Of a DNA stretch of 35,976 nucleotides, positions 26,621 to 35,924 are shown one piece after another. The number at the start of each line of letters is the position of its first letter. Positions within the stretch are counted from its first letter, which is position 1. The stretch is from Asticcacaulis biprosthecium C19. GTDB taxonomy: Bacteria; Pseudomonadota; Alphaproteobacteria; Caulobacterales; Caulobacteraceae. The notes beneath the pieces are model-generated. The model was not told where the DNA came from. It saw only the letters and a program-made list of their open reading frames with translations, and did not search any database. Both the position numbers and the translations under genes were made by a program. Where the stretch lies: assembly GCF_000204015.1 (NCBI RefSeq), contig NZ_GL883077.1:1232171-1268146 (forward strand). Direction: 5' to 3'.

Positions 26621-27424
26621 ATGCAGAAATTTTTGAAATATGCCGCCTTTGCGGCGATGGTTTTGGCGTCTGCCGGCAAAACCATCGCCGCGGAACCTTT
26701 GGAAAGCGTTAGTTCTCATCTTCGAATTGATGGCGTTGCGTCACAGGAAGAACGCGAACTCCTGCAATCCCTCATTCAGACGTCTAACGATCTTCTGGCT
26801 TCCCCCCACTTCGAGGAAAACCTGCTGTCGTTGGAAGGCGACTATCCCGAGATATTTGCTAATCCGGAATGGCAAGCCGTTTCCATGCGTCGTTTGACGG
26901 ATATCGTGGCGCTGAGAGAGCCTGGCCTGACGATTATTCCGGTGCCGGTCGCACTATTTGGAAGCGAAGCCTACAGCGACAACACAATGTTTAATTACGT
27001 CGCAAGAACCGGTAGCACGCATTTCAATGGAATCGACTTACCCGGAGCCATGTCGATTGGGCGCGTAAATATGTATCGCTACAGACAGAATGATGTCGTC
27101 GACAAATCTTGCGCGATAAATACCATTACCCATGAACGCCTGCACCAGATTTCCAGAAGCCCAGACAAATTCGACCACGCTATTGCGGATACCTTTGCGA
27201 ATAAGCGCACAAACACGACTTTACCCTTGGCAAGCTATCTGGTCGGGGCCGTCGCGCAGTGCACGTGGTTGCAGGAACAGGGACGCGTTCCGTCCGGAGG
27301 GCTCAAGTCGTGTGTCCAGGTATTTGGCACACAAAACTTTAACAACGAACGCTGCTCGCAATTTGTCGACGGACAGGATGTGGTTGATCGTAAAGGTTTG
27401 GCGAAGCCTGCGGAACCACTTTAG
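26621..27424 (+). CDS. exported protein with HExxH motif (putative zinc metallopeptidase)
   Basis: A 267-residue protein with a signal peptide (KYAAFAAMVLASAGKTIAA). HERLH at 171-175 fits the HExxH zinc motif, in the context NTITHERLHQISRS, with FDHAIADTF downstream offering possible third ligands. Five or six Cys (SCAIN, AQCTW, KSCVQ, ERCSQ) suggest disulphides in the periplasm. I do not recognise the family. Codon use is AT-richer than the neighbours, suggesting recent transfer. The same frame continues as protein-like sequence beyond the TAG at 27422-27424, so the gene may have been truncated by a nonsense change. Confidence 0.6.
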   Translation: MQKFLKYAAFAAMVLASAGKTIAAEPLESVSSHLRIDGVASQEERELLQSLIQTSNDLLASPHFEENLLSLEGDYPEIFANPEWQAVSMRRLTDIVALREPGLTIIPVPVALFGSEAYSDNTMFNYVARTGSTHFNGIDLPGAMSIGRVNMYRYRQNDVVDKSCAINTITHERLHQISRSPDKFDHAIADTFANKRTNTTLPLASYLVGAVAQCTWLQEQGRVPSGGLKSCVQVFGTQNFNNERCSQFVDGQDVVDRKGLAKPAEPL

Positions 27425-27561
27425 TGCGACCAAGTTAACTGGCACGGTCAGGCGGTGTCCTGCCGAACCTATACCACGTCCCGGGACACGACCGAATACG
27501 ATCCGCACTTTGTCTGGCAGCATATGTCAGTCTCTGTTGGGGGGGGTAACTGCAATCCGGT
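27425..27561 (+). pseudogene. possible detached C-terminus of the HExxH gene
   Basis: Directly after TAG 27422-27424 and in the same frame, the sequence reads VNWHGQAVSCRTYTTSRDTT, then EYDPHFVWQHMSVSVGGG and NCN, which looks like real extracellular protein with Cys pairs. It includes a run of eight G (27539-27546), where a one-base slip would change the ending; one extra G would place TAA right after the run. It then runs antisense into the methyltransferase gene. Either the TAG is a premature stop or this is leftover sequence. Confidence 0.4.
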
Positions 27562-28200
27562 TCAGACCTTCCTGGCGACGATAAACGGCCGGGTGTCCTT
27601 GCCCTTGCTGGCATGGCGGGCGATTTCGACGATCTCGAAGCCCGCCGCCATGATCATCGTTTCCAACTGACGCGACGTGAAGACCGACACATTGGGCGCC
27701 TTACCCAGGGCCTGCATCACCGGCAAGGCGACCCGGATCAGTAGGTTCATCTCCTTCAGGCACGGCGTTTTGGTGATGAGCAGCCCGCCAGGTTTCAGCA
27801 GACTGCGCGCCCGCCGCACCGTCGCCGACACTTCCGTCACCAGGTGCAGGATGTTGAACCCCAGGACCGCGTCGAACGAGTCGGGCGCGGCATTGAGATC
27901 GTCCAGGGTCGTGGCCGCGAACTCGAGCCCGGCAACAGGGGTTTCGGCCAATTTTTCGCGAGCGATGGTGACCATCTCGGCGGATATATCCGTCGCCAGA
28001 TACGACGCCGCGTGGGGCGCCAGCTTCAGCGCCGTCGTCCCTGTACCGCAGCCGAATTCGAGCACCTTGTCGGCAGGTTTCAGATACTGCCGGGTGCGCT
28101 CCAGGGTGCGCTCATAGCCTTCCACGTCCTCGATCTTGTCGGCAGCGTATTTGCGCGCGATGCGATCCCAGAAGCGGGCGTCCTTCGTGATGTCCGGCAT
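27562..28200 (-). CDS. class I SAM-dependent methyltransferase
   Basis: A 212-residue methyltransferase with the Rossmann fold: motif I VLEFGCGTGTTALKL (about 47-61), LATDISAEMVTIA, FDAVLGFNILHLV and RSLLKPGGLLITKTP. It is similar to UbiE/Methyltransf_11 proteins; the substrate is unknown. The start is ATG 28200 with GGGAG five bases before it. It diverges from a LysR regulator with 85 bases between starts, the classic arrangement for a regulator and its target. Confidence 0.9.
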   Translation of the reverse strand: MPDITKDARFWDRIARKYAADKIEDVEGYERTLERTRQYLKPADKVLEFGCGTGTTALKLAPHAASYLATDISAEMVTIAREKLAETPVAGLEFAATTLDDLNAAPDSFDAVLGFNILHLVTEVSATVRRARSLLKPGGLLITKTPCLKEMNLLIRVALPVMQALGKAPNVSVFTSRQLETMIMAAGFEIVEIARHASKGKDTRPFIVARKV

Positions 28201-28285
28201 GGTGTCTCCCGTGGTGACCCGTGGAGTACCATATACAGATAGGAATGATATTGCCGAAATTCGCACATCGCTTATACGTATGCGC

Positions 28286-29167
28286 ATGAATAATCCGGAC
28301 TGGAACCAGCTTCGCGCCTTTTACGCTACCGCCGTGCATGGCTCGCTGTCGGCGGCGGCGCGCGAGATCGGCCTGACGCAGCCGACCCTGTCGCGTCAGA
28401 TCGCGGCGTTGGAATCCGCACTGAACCTCACCTTGTTCGAGCGCGTCGGCAAGCGGCTGGTGTTGACCGAGACGGGTCATGGCGTGTTGGAACATGTGCG
28501 GGCGATGGGCGAGGCCGCCATGGCGACCACCCTATCGGCCACGGGGCATGCCGAAACCATCGAAGGCCGGGTCAGCATTTCGGCGTCCGACGCCTATGCC
28601 GCCTATGTCTTGCCCGACATCGTGGCGCGTATCCGGCGGGAGGCGCCGCAGGTGACGATTGTGGTGGTGGCGTCCAACAAGCTGAGCGACCTGCGCCGGC
28701 GGGAGGCTGACATCGCCCTGCGCCATGTCCGGCCGGAAGAGCCCGATCTGATCGGCAAGCAAGTTCGTACTTCGAAGGCCGCCTTCTTCGCCAGCCGTGA
28801 CTGGGTGGCGCTGCATGGCCTGCCGCAGAAGCCAGCCGACATTGCCGGCGCCCTGATCGGGTTCGAGGATGTCGGACGGTTTGCCGCCTTCATGCGGGAT
28901 GTCGGCGTTCCGGTCGAAGGGCGCGATTTCCGGCTCGTGTCCGAGAATTCCGTTGTGGTGTGGGAGATGGTCCGGCGGGGATTGGGCGTCTGCGCCATGC
29001 TGCGCGAAATCGCCGCCCGTGTGCCGGATGTTGTCGAGGTCCTGCCGGACCTGAACCCGGTCGAGGTGCCGCTGTGGCTTGTCACCCACCGCGAACTGCG
29101 CACCAGCCGGCGTATTCGGGTGGTCTATGATATACTGGCGGAGGAACTGTCGCGGTTGGGCGGTTGA
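28286..29167 (+). CDS. LysR-family transcriptional regulator
   Basis: A 293-residue LysR regulator: N-terminal winged helix (NQLRAFYATAVHGSLSAAAR, then EIGLTQPTLSRQIAALESAL) and a periplasmic-binding-like effector domain (about 90-293). ATG 28286 is preferred; ATG 28280 in the same frame is possible. Neither has a Shine-Dalgarno, and the TATAC element (28273-28277) just upstream suggests a leaderless or very short mRNA. By location it probably controls the divergent methyltransferase; ATACGTAT (28275-28282) is a small palindrome in the shared promoter. Confidence 0.92.
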   Translation: MNNPDWNQLRAFYATAVHGSLSAAAREIGLTQPTLSRQIAALESALNLTLFERVGKRLVLTETGHGVLEHVRAMGEAAMATTLSATGHAETIEGRVSISASDAYAAYVLPDIVARIRREAPQVTIVVVASNKLSDLRRREADIALRHVRPEEPDLIGKQVRTSKAAFFASRDWVALHGLPQKPADIAGALIGFEDVGRFAAFMRDVGVPVEGRDFRLVSENSVVVWEMVRRGLGVCAMLREIAARVPDVVEVLPDLNPVEVPLWLVTHRELRTSRRIRVVYDILAEELSRLGG

Positions 29168-29218
29168 CAACGGGCCGATCCCGCAACAGGGTATAGCCTT
29201 TCCGGGGGAGATACCTTC

Positions 29219-29683
29219 ATGCGCCTTGTTTTGCTGACTGCCGCTTTTCTGTGCCTGGCAACACCGGTTGTTGCCCAGGACGATCCGATCGTCGTCGTGG
29301 AAGAAGGCGATGCCGCCATGAACGCGGCTATTGCCAAGGCGCGCTCCACCCTGCCGGTGTTCTGGGCCGAACTCGCCGATCCGAAGCCGAACGAAAGCGA
29401 CTTCGCGCTGAAGATCGAGATTAGCGATGGTGAGGCGGTCGAGCACTTCTGGTGTACCGATATCGTCGGTGACGGCAAGGCCGCTCGCTGCGCTATAGGA
29501 AATGATCCTCAATGGGTAACCAATGTCAAGCTCGGTCAGGTGATCGACGTGAAGCCCGATGACATTTCCGACTGGATGTACTTCCGAGACGGCAAGATTG
29601 TCGGTGGCCAGACCATTCGCGCCCTCCTGCCGCACCTGCCGCCGGAAGAGGCGGAGGTTTACCGCAACATGCTGGCGAACTAA
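29219..29683 (+). CDS. exported DUF2314-domain protein
   Basis: A 154-residue protein with a signal peptide (MRLVLLTAAFLCLATPVVAQ) and a DUF2314 domain: DAAMNAAIAKARSTLPVFWA, EHFWCTDIVGDG, IGNDPQWVTNVKLGQVI and ISDWMYFRDGKIVGGQTIRA. The family function is unknown (YegJ-like). It ends 3 bases into the convergent methyltransferase gene, so no terminator separates them. Confidence 0.85.
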   Translation: MRLVLLTAAFLCLATPVVAQDDPIVVVEEGDAAMNAAIAKARSTLPVFWAELADPKPNESDFALKIEISDGEAVEHFWCTDIVGDGKAARCAIGNDPQWVTNVKLGQVIDVKPDDISDWMYFRDGKIVGGQTIRALLPHLPPEEAEVYRNMLAN

Positions 29684-30303
29684 ATGCGAATAGCCGTGAG
29701 ATAGATCCGGCGGACGTCTATCTCCTGGGCGTGCGGCTTGCGGACTTGGCAGTCAGAAATGGTGAAGCCGTTGTCTGTTAGCAGGTTTTGCAGATCGGCG
29801 AGAGACGGTGCCGACCAAAAGACCTGGTCGGTTATGCCCATCGGGTCGTCGATCCAGCCTTCGCCGTCGCCTTCCTTGGCGACCAGAAGCAAGCGGCCGC
29901 CGGGTTTCAGCACACGGGCGAATTCGCGGATGACACCGGGCAGGTCGGAGATTGGCGTATAGTGCAGGACGTAGTAGGCGACCAGGCCGTCGAAACCCTT
30001 GTCCGGAAAGGACATTTTGGCCATGTCCATGACCTGGAAATCGAGGTCGGGTTGTTCGGTTTTGGCCAATGCCACGCATTTATGGGAAATGTCGATTCCG
30101 GTCACCGTCAGGCCGTAGCCCGACAGTATGCGTGACAAGGCTCCGCAGGGTCCGCAACCGACATCGACGATACTTCGCGTTTGCTGGAAGTGTGCGGCAA
30201 AGCTTCGCAGAATCGCGAGGTCAAAGGGTTTGTCGTCGAATTCGTCGCGGAACAGGTCGAGGTAGCGTTGCGCCACCGCATCCCAGTAGTCAGTTACCGT
30301 CAT
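29680..30303 (-). CDS. class I SAM-dependent methyltransferase
   Basis: A 207-residue methyltransferase: motif [17 protein letters not shown] (about 45-60), [27 protein letters not shown] and [17 protein letters not shown], of the Methyltransf_11/25 type. The start is ATG 30303 with GGAG at a proper distance; codons further upstream in the same frame are noncoding. It is not closely similar to the methyltransferase at 27562-28200. The substrate is unknown. It diverges from the RTX gene, 64 bases away. Confidence 0.88.
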   Translation of the reverse strand: MTVTDYWDAVAQRYLDLFRDEFDDKPFDLAILRSFAAHFQQTRSIVDVGCGPCGALSRILSGYGLTVTGIDISHKCVALAKTEQPDLDFQVMDMAKMSFPDKGFDGLVAYYVLHYTPISDLPGVIREFARVLKPGGRLLLVAKEGDGEGWIDDPMGITDQVFWSAPSLADLQNLLTDNGFTISDCQVRKPHAQEIDVRRIYLTAIRI

Positions 30304-30367
30304 CCGTATCTCCTTGCGCCAGGTCGCGGTATCTGGGTATCCTCCCGCAAAATCCCGGGAGAAAACT

Positions 30368-31876
30368 ATGCCAAGTCGTGTCTCCGGTAAAAGCGTAATC
30401 GCAGCCATCTGGGCCGGTGGCCCCGACAATGATACCTATACCGGCAGCGACAGCGCCGATACCATCGAAGGGCGCGGCGGCGATGACCTGCTCGACGGCG
30501 GCGGCGGCCATGATTCCATCGCTGGCGAAGACGGCAACGACCAGATTTATGGCGGTACCGGCAATGACACCTTAAATGGCGGTGACGGCGATGACACGGC
30601 GTGGGGCGGGACAGGCCACGACATGCTGAACGGCGGCTTCGGTGATGACAGCCTGACCGGCGGAACGGGCAACGATACCTATGTCGTCAATGCGGTCGGC
30701 GATGTGATCGACGAACAGAGCGGTCAGGGGGCGGATGTCGTACAGGCTTCGATCACCTTTTCGCTGGCGGGCACCTATCTCGAACACCTGGTTCTGATTG
30801 GCATCGCCAACATCAACGGCACCGGCAGCGCCTCGGCCAACAGCCTGACCGGCAATAACAGCTCCAATCTTCTGGACGGTGGTGACGGCAGTGACACCCT
30901 GACCGGCGCCGCCGGTTGGGACACCTATGTCGTCAACACCGCGTCTGATGTGGTGATCGAGGTGGCCGGTCAGGGCGACGACCTGGTCCAGGCAGGGGTG
31001 AGCTATACACTCGGCGACTATGTCGAACGGATGACCCTGACCGGAACGGGCGATATCAATGCCACCGGCAATAGCGCGCACAACCAGTTAATCGGCAACA
31101 GCGGAAATAACGTGCTGGATGGCGCCACCGGCGGTGACTACCTGACCGGCGGGCTGGGCAATGATACCTATTACCTGGATCATTCCGGCGACAAGATCTT
31201 CGAACTGGCCGGCGAAGGGGTAGACCTGGCCTATTCGTCGGTAAGCTATGTGCTGGTCGGGACGGTGGTCGAGAACCTGATTCTGACGGGGACGGCGGAC
31301 CTGAACGCGACGGGCAATGGCGTCGGCAATAAGCTGACCGGCAATTCCGGAAACAATGTGCTGGACGGGCTGGTGGGTAACGATACCCTGACCGGCGGGC
31401 TGGGGGACGACACCTATTATGTTCAGAGCTCTGGCGACAAGGTGGTCGAGGCCAGTGGTGAAGGCTATGACGTGGTGTATGCGTCGGCGACCTATACACT
31501 GACGGGTCGCTATGCCGAGGAACTGCGGCTGACGGGGGCGGCGGACATTGAAGCGTCGGGTAACAGTGTTGGTAACGTCCTGGTCGGCAATGACGGGGAC
31601 AATGTGCTGAACGGGCTGGGCGGGAATGATAGCCTGACCGGCGGGCTGGGGGGGGATACCTTCCTGTTCACGGCGGGCAACCGGACGGACACGGTCACCG
31701 ACTTCAGCGCCGTTGAAGGGGATATGATCAATGTCAACGCCTATACCGGCGGGGTGGACAATGCCGGCTTGGTGAGCCAGGTGGGGCTGAACGTGGTCAT
31801 CGACTTCGGCAGTGGGAATGTTGTGACGGTGCTCAATGCGGTCCAGGCGGACGTGTTGAGCCATATGGTCTGGTAG
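30368..31876 (+). CDS. RTX calcium-binding secreted protein with four long repeats
   Basis: A 502-residue acidic, Gly/Asp-rich protein. Nonapeptide RTX repeats (GGxGxDxLx) at about 18-100 bind calcium in a parallel beta-roll. Then a unit of about 80-85 residues occurs four times, each beginning (N/D)DTYVV/YY, then a DV..E..GQG.D.V segment, a Y.L.....E.L.LTG...INATGN segment and NVLDG..G.D.LTGG; units start near residues 100, 182, 264 and 346. It ends with a serralysin-type cap ([16 protein letters not shown]). There is no Sec signal; such proteins leave by a type I exporter through the C-terminus. No exporter genes are near. It may be a surface or biofilm protein. ATG 30368 has GGGAG six bases upstream. 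Confidence 0.9.
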   Translation: MPSRVSGKSVIAAIWAGGPDNDTYTGSDSADTIEGRGGDDLLDGGGGHDSIAGEDGNDQIYGGTGNDTLNGGDGDDTAWGGTGHDMLNGGFGDDSLTGGTGNDTYVVNAVGDVIDEQSGQGADVVQASITFSLAGTYLEHLVLIGIANINGTGSASANSLTGNNSSNLLDGGDGSDTLTGAAGWDTYVVNTASDVVIEVAGQGDDLVQAGVSYTLGDYVERMTLTGTGDINATGNSAHNQLIGNSGNNVLDGATGGDYLTGGLGNDTYYLDHSGDKIFELAGEGVDLAYSSVSYVLVGTVVENLILTGTADLNATGNGVGNKLTGNSGNNVLDGLVGNDTLTGGLGDDTYYVQSSGDKVVEASGEGYDVVYASATYTLTGRYAEELRLTGAADIEASGNSVGNVLVGNDGDNVLNGLGGNDSLTGGLGGDTFLFTAGNRTDTVTDFSAVEGDMINVNAYTGGVDNAGLVSQVGLNVVIDFGSGNVVTVLNAVQADVLSHMVW

Positions 31877-32350
31877 GCCGGTAAAATGTTACCACCGAAG
31901 GCACGGAAAGAGATGGAAATACGCGGAATTTCGGTTAGGGGATCTCCCGCGCGAAGCGCCTTTATTCCCGGAGGCTGTGAGGGTTTGTACCTTGGTGCAG
32001 CATCCTGAATTCCGTGTTTTCAGTGGCGCCGCGCAGCGGCCTCCGTGTGGTCCGTGTTCCCTTTCACTGTCTCAGGGAACGCCCAGTCAGCCGGCCTGCC
32101 GCCAGCATTTAAGAGGAACACTGAAAACACGGAAGCGCAGCCTGCGGCTGCGTGCACGGAAGTCACGGAAAAAACCGAGTGACGCTCTGTTCATCTGGCT
32201 TATCTGGCTTATTTGGGGGCCAAATTTGACGGTTCGCGGCTCGGTTCCTAGGTGAACCTCCGTGCCGTCGCTCCATAAATCGCATTCGTGTCTGTACGCG
32301 TGCCGGAGGCGCCGGTAGTGTGCGGTCAAAGCTATTGAAACAGGGGGCCA
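31877..32350 (+). repeat. noncoding stretch with phased ACGGA repeats and a 16-bp inverted repeat
   Basis: These 474 bases show no gene. After a small hairpin (GGTAA-AATG-TTACC, 31880-31893), GGAA cores recur every 10 bases: ACGGAA 31903, ATGGAA 31913, GCGGAA 31923. TTCCGTGTTTTCAGTG (32010-32025) is repeated as a perfect inverse at 32119-32134; the arm pair is flanked by more TCCGTG (32042, 32051) on the left and ACGGAA (32157, 32165) on the right. A CTGGCTTAT tandem lies near 32190-32215. This could be a decayed mobile or structural element; I see no transposase. Confidence 0.6.
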
Positions 32351-33250
32351 ATGAACAGGATCGCGATGGGTTTGTGTGTGCTGGTTCTGGCCTTTTGGGG
32401 TGGGGTGGCGCAGGCGGCCGGATGTGGCGCCGCCGGGATGACCCAGGCAGTCGTTATCGGCGAGACCGGCCGGTCGATGCTGATCCATCTGCCGGCGGAA
32501 TTCGACCCGGACCGGCCCTTGCCGCTGGTCGTTTTGCTGCACGGATCGGGCGGGACGGGGGCCAATATGCTGAAAAGTGCCGGGCTGGCGCTGGCGGGCG
32601 ACCGGCATGGCTTTATCGTTGCCGCGCCCGACGGCGGGATTCCCCACGACAAGGGGTATGTGTGGAACATACCGGGCGTTCCGACCGTATCGGGCGAAGT
32701 ACCGGGGCCTGAGGATGCCGACGACGTCGCCTATATCCGGACGTCAATCGACTGGCTGGTGGCTCAGGGCTGTGTTGATGCCACGCGGGTTTATGCCACC
32801 GGGCTGTCGGGTGGAGGGCGGATGACGTCATGGCTTGGCTGCGTCGCCGCAGACCGATTTGCGGCGATTGCGCCGGTGGTCGGGCTTCGCGCGGGCAATC
32901 CGTCGAAGGACGATCCCCACACACCGGATCCGGCGACCTGTACGCCGTCACATGCCATGCCGGTGATGGCCTTTGCCGGTGATCGGGACGCGACCAACCC
33001 CATTCAGGGTGGCGGCGCAGGCTATTGGCAATATACCATGCATGCAGCGCAACAGAGATGGGCGCAGTTGAATGGCTGTAAGGCCGCGCCGGTCACTCGG
33101 TGGGTGGCGGTGGATGTTTACGAAGAGTGGTATACCGGGTGCCGCGACGATGCCGATGTCGCGGGCCGGATCACGGTCGGAGGTGGGCATAGCTGGGTTG
33201 CCGATAACGATGCGATGTGGGCGTTTTTCTCACGCTTCCGCCGGAAATGA
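32351..33250 (+). CDS. LpqC-type secreted esterase (PHB depolymerase / feruloyl esterase family)
   Basis: A 299-residue exported alpha/beta hydrolase with a signal peptide (CVLVLAFWGGVAQAA). Oxyanion region VVLLHGSGGTGANM, nucleophile Ser153 in TGLSGGGRM, acid Asp211 or Asp213 in AGDRDATNP, His280 in GGGHSW. Members of this group (COG3509) hydrolyse polyhydroxybutyrate or feruloyl esters on plant polysaccharides; which one applies is not clear. The start ATG 32351 has GGGGG upstream. The gene stands alone, downstream of the repeat stretch. Confidence 0.88.
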   Translation: MNRIAMGLCVLVLAFWGGVAQAAGCGAAGMTQAVVIGETGRSMLIHLPAEFDPDRPLPLVVLLHGSGGTGANMLKSAGLALAGDRHGFIVAAPDGGIPHDKGYVWNIPGVPTVSGEVPGPEDADDVAYIRTSIDWLVAQGCVDATRVYATGLSGGGRMTSWLGCVAADRFAAIAPVVGLRAGNPSKDDPHTPDPATCTPSHAMPVMAFAGDRDATNPIQGGGAGYWQYTMHAAQQRWAQLNGCKAAPVTRWVAVDVYEEWYTGCRDDADVAGRITVGGGHSWVADNDAMWAFFSRFRRK

Positions 33251-33310
33251 CGGCCTGACCCATTTTACATTCGACAACCGGTCCCGGTTTGGTCCCAATT
33301 AATGACTCTG

Positions 33311-33325
33311 CCCCCTTCACGGGGG
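33311..33325 (+). terminator. C-rich hairpin between convergent genes
   Basis: CCCCC-TTCAC-GGGGG with AGTTTCC after it, between the esterase (+) and the gene ending at 33339 (-). It is short but stable and could stop transcription from either side. It resembles the CCCCGT/ACGGGG hairpins elsewhere here, so it may be a member of the same repeat group. Confidence 0.4.
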
Positions 33326-33338
33326 AGTTTCCATCCCA

Positions 33339-33923
33339 TCACGGCTTTGCGGGCGGCTGTGGTTCACCTGGCGGCCAGTCCACCGGGGCCTTGGTTCTGA
33401 GATCAAAGCGCTTCGGCGGAAGCTGGCTTCGCGTTCCCTCAGTGACATCGATCAACTGGGCATCGTCGAAATACATCTCGCCCATGAGGATCATGGCATT
33501 GTCCTCGTGAGCGACATGCTGCTCAGCAGTCGCGTTGGGGTCACGTAAGTAAGACAGATCCGGGTGAAGTTCCTCCGGATAAACGGTGCGAATGGAGAAC
33601 TGGTCGCCTTCAACCAGTAACCTGATCTGGCCATCGAAACGCAGCGGGATTATATCGGGTCCATACTGCCCCGTGATTCCGTGCGCCTCAAAGAGTTTGC
33701 TGATCAGATCATCCAGCGTATGGTCCGCGGGGTCGATTTCGATCTGCGGGTTCACCACCCGAACACGCCCAGGTTGTTCCTCAATGTAGAGGAGTGCATG
33801 ATTGCTCTCGCTGGAGCCCATCATGAACAGAACCATCTTATGATCGGCATAACGCCCCGCGGCAACCCGCATCTGGGCGATCGTATCCTGGATCGTTTGT
33901 TCAAAGTTCTCGTCGAAGATCAT
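33339..33923 (-). CDS. hypothetical protein, candidate immunity protein
   Basis: A 194-residue soluble, acidic protein, not recognised, with a Pro-rich C-terminal tail (PVDWPPGEPQPPAKP). ATG 33923 has AAGGAA in front and lies 10 bases after the stop of a nuclease-toxin-like tail on the same strand. In polymorphic toxin systems a small acidic gene directly downstream of the toxin encodes its immunity protein, and this is my reading of the position; nothing in the protein itself proves it. Confidence 0.6.
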   Translation of the reverse strand: MIFDENFEQTIQDTIAQMRVAAGRYADHKMVLFMMGSSESNHALLYIEEQPGRVRVVNPQIEIDPADHTLDDLISKLFEAHGITGQYGPDIIPLRFDGQIRLLVEGDQFSIRTVYPEELHPDLSYLRDPNATAEQHVAHEDNAMILMGEMYFDDAQLIDVTEGTRSQLPPKRFDLRTKAPVDWPPGEPQPPAKP

Positions 33924-33933
33924 CGCACTTTCC

Positions 33934-34269
33934 TTACGGTCGTTGTGGCAATGGCGGTTGTCGGACTGTGACGCTGCCTTTAAGCCCATGCGCGGCAGTG
34001 ATGGTGCTGGAACGGCCGCTGCAAGCGCCGTAGGTGATGGTTGCGTTAAAAGTAGTAACGCCATTACGGCCAAGCTGGTCCGCCAACTCTTGCTCGAACC
34101 GCAGATAACGCCCACCATTTTGAACTCCTTCAAACGCCACCAGATTGTAGCGATCGGCCGCCCCGCCGAATAGAGCGCCCAAGACGTGAAAACCAACATC
34201 GGGAATAGGGTGAAAGGAGCGCCTGTCACCCCAGTACACCTTCACTATTGGCCTGCGGCCTAGCTCGCT
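33934..34269 (-). pseudogene. C-terminal tail of a nuclease toxin (5'-truncated)
   Basis: A frame open from 34269, with a first possible start at GTG 34245, encodes VKVYWGDRRSFHPIPDVGFHVLGAL, given here in part, then FGGAADRYNLVAFEGVQNGG and RYLRFEQELADQLGRNG. It fits the DNA/RNA non-specific endonuclease type (Endonuclease_NS_2-like): a D.G.H metal/catalytic segment, then FGG..D..NLV, N.G.Y..E..A..L..G and a closing VTTFNATITYG strand. Such domains form the C-terminal tip of large secreted toxins. No N-terminal part precedes it; a palindromic repeat begins at once. The active-site spacing is D-V-G-F-H, one residue longer than usual, so activity is doubtful. Confidence 0.5.
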
Positions 34270-34330
34270 TGCTCACCATGGCACGGGCCACCCCGCTCCC
34301 CATCTTCCCATGGGAGGAGAAGGAAGAAGG
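34263..34330 (+). repeat. palindromic intergenic repeat, copy 2
   Basis: GCTCGCTTGCTCACCA, then CTCCC (34296-34300), CATCTTCCC, ATGGGAG (34310-34316) and GAGAAGGAAGAAGG, the same sequence order as at 14640-14690. Its left edge coincides with the point where the toxin tail loses its coding character. It may also terminate the PCu(A)C gene on the minus strand. Confidence 0.65.
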
Positions 34331-34357
34331 GGCATTTGGGTAGGACAGCGTTATGCC

Positions 34358-34873
34358 TTAATGCGCGTGCTCTTCCGAGGTGCCGCTCTTGGCCAGGGGA
34401 GCGTTCGAGACTGGCATCGCCAAGGTCACCGGACCGGCGCCGTCGAAGGTCAAGGTAACATTCACAGTCTGGCCTTCCGCCGGGCGGTCGGTCAGGCCTT
34501 CCAGCATGATGTGGTTGCCGCCCGGCGCCAGGACCAGGGTCTCGCCCGGCTTGATCTCGAAGCCGCCCGTGTTCTCGCCCATCGACATGACACCGTCCTT
34601 CATGGTCATCTCATGAAGGGTGGTTTTTGTTGCGCAGGCGCAAGTGGCGGACAACAGCTTTTCGGACTTGTCGCCGCCGTTCTTGATGGTGACATAGGCC
34701 GCCGTGTTGGGATTGGTCCCCAGAGCCGCGCGCATGGCGTAGTCGGTCATCAGCACCTTGGTGTTGGTGATGACGCCGTTGACGTTGGATGTCGCGGCGG
34801 CAGTGGTCTGTTGTTTGCCTTCGCAGGCCGTCAGGGCGAGCAGCGATAGGGCGAATACGGTGGCGATTTTCAT
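34358..34873 (-). CDS. periplasmic copper chaperone PCu(A)C
   Basis: A 171-residue lipoprotein (SLLALTACEGK, Cys17) of the PCu(A)C/DUF461 family, which delivers Cu(I) to the CuA site of cytochrome oxidase. The copper motif is complete: His87, ten residues, Met98, twenty-two residues, His121-X-Met123 (GGNHIML). The C-terminus is His-rich (SEEHAH). Two Cys (ATCACAT) near residue 78 are an unusual addition. It starts 4 bases after the trpS stop and must be cotranscribed with it; the association seems incidental. Confidence 0.92.
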   Translation of the reverse strand: MKIATVFALSLLALTACEGKQQTTAAATSNVNGVITNTKVLMTDYAMRAALGTNPNTAAYVTIKNGGDKSEKLLSATCACATKTTLHEMTMKDGVMSMGENTGGFEIKPGETLVLAPGGNHIMLEGLTDRPAEGQTVNVTLTFDGAGPVTLAMPVSNAPLAKSGTSEEHAH

Positions 34874-34877
34874 AGGC

Positions 34878-35873
<996 letters not shown>

Positions 35874-35924
35874 ATCGTTTTAGATCCCAATTTTAGCTCG
35901 GAAGGGCTATTCCACTGACGGCAA

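Noticed and set aside
31977-32255. 92-codon open frame in the repeat stretch
   Set aside because: It is made of repeat sequence, has no ribosome site, and its translation is low-complexity Arg/Ser text.
32087-32647. 186-codon minus-strand frame overlapping the esterase start
   Set aside because: It runs through repeats and then antisense to the signal peptide of the esterase; no protein features.
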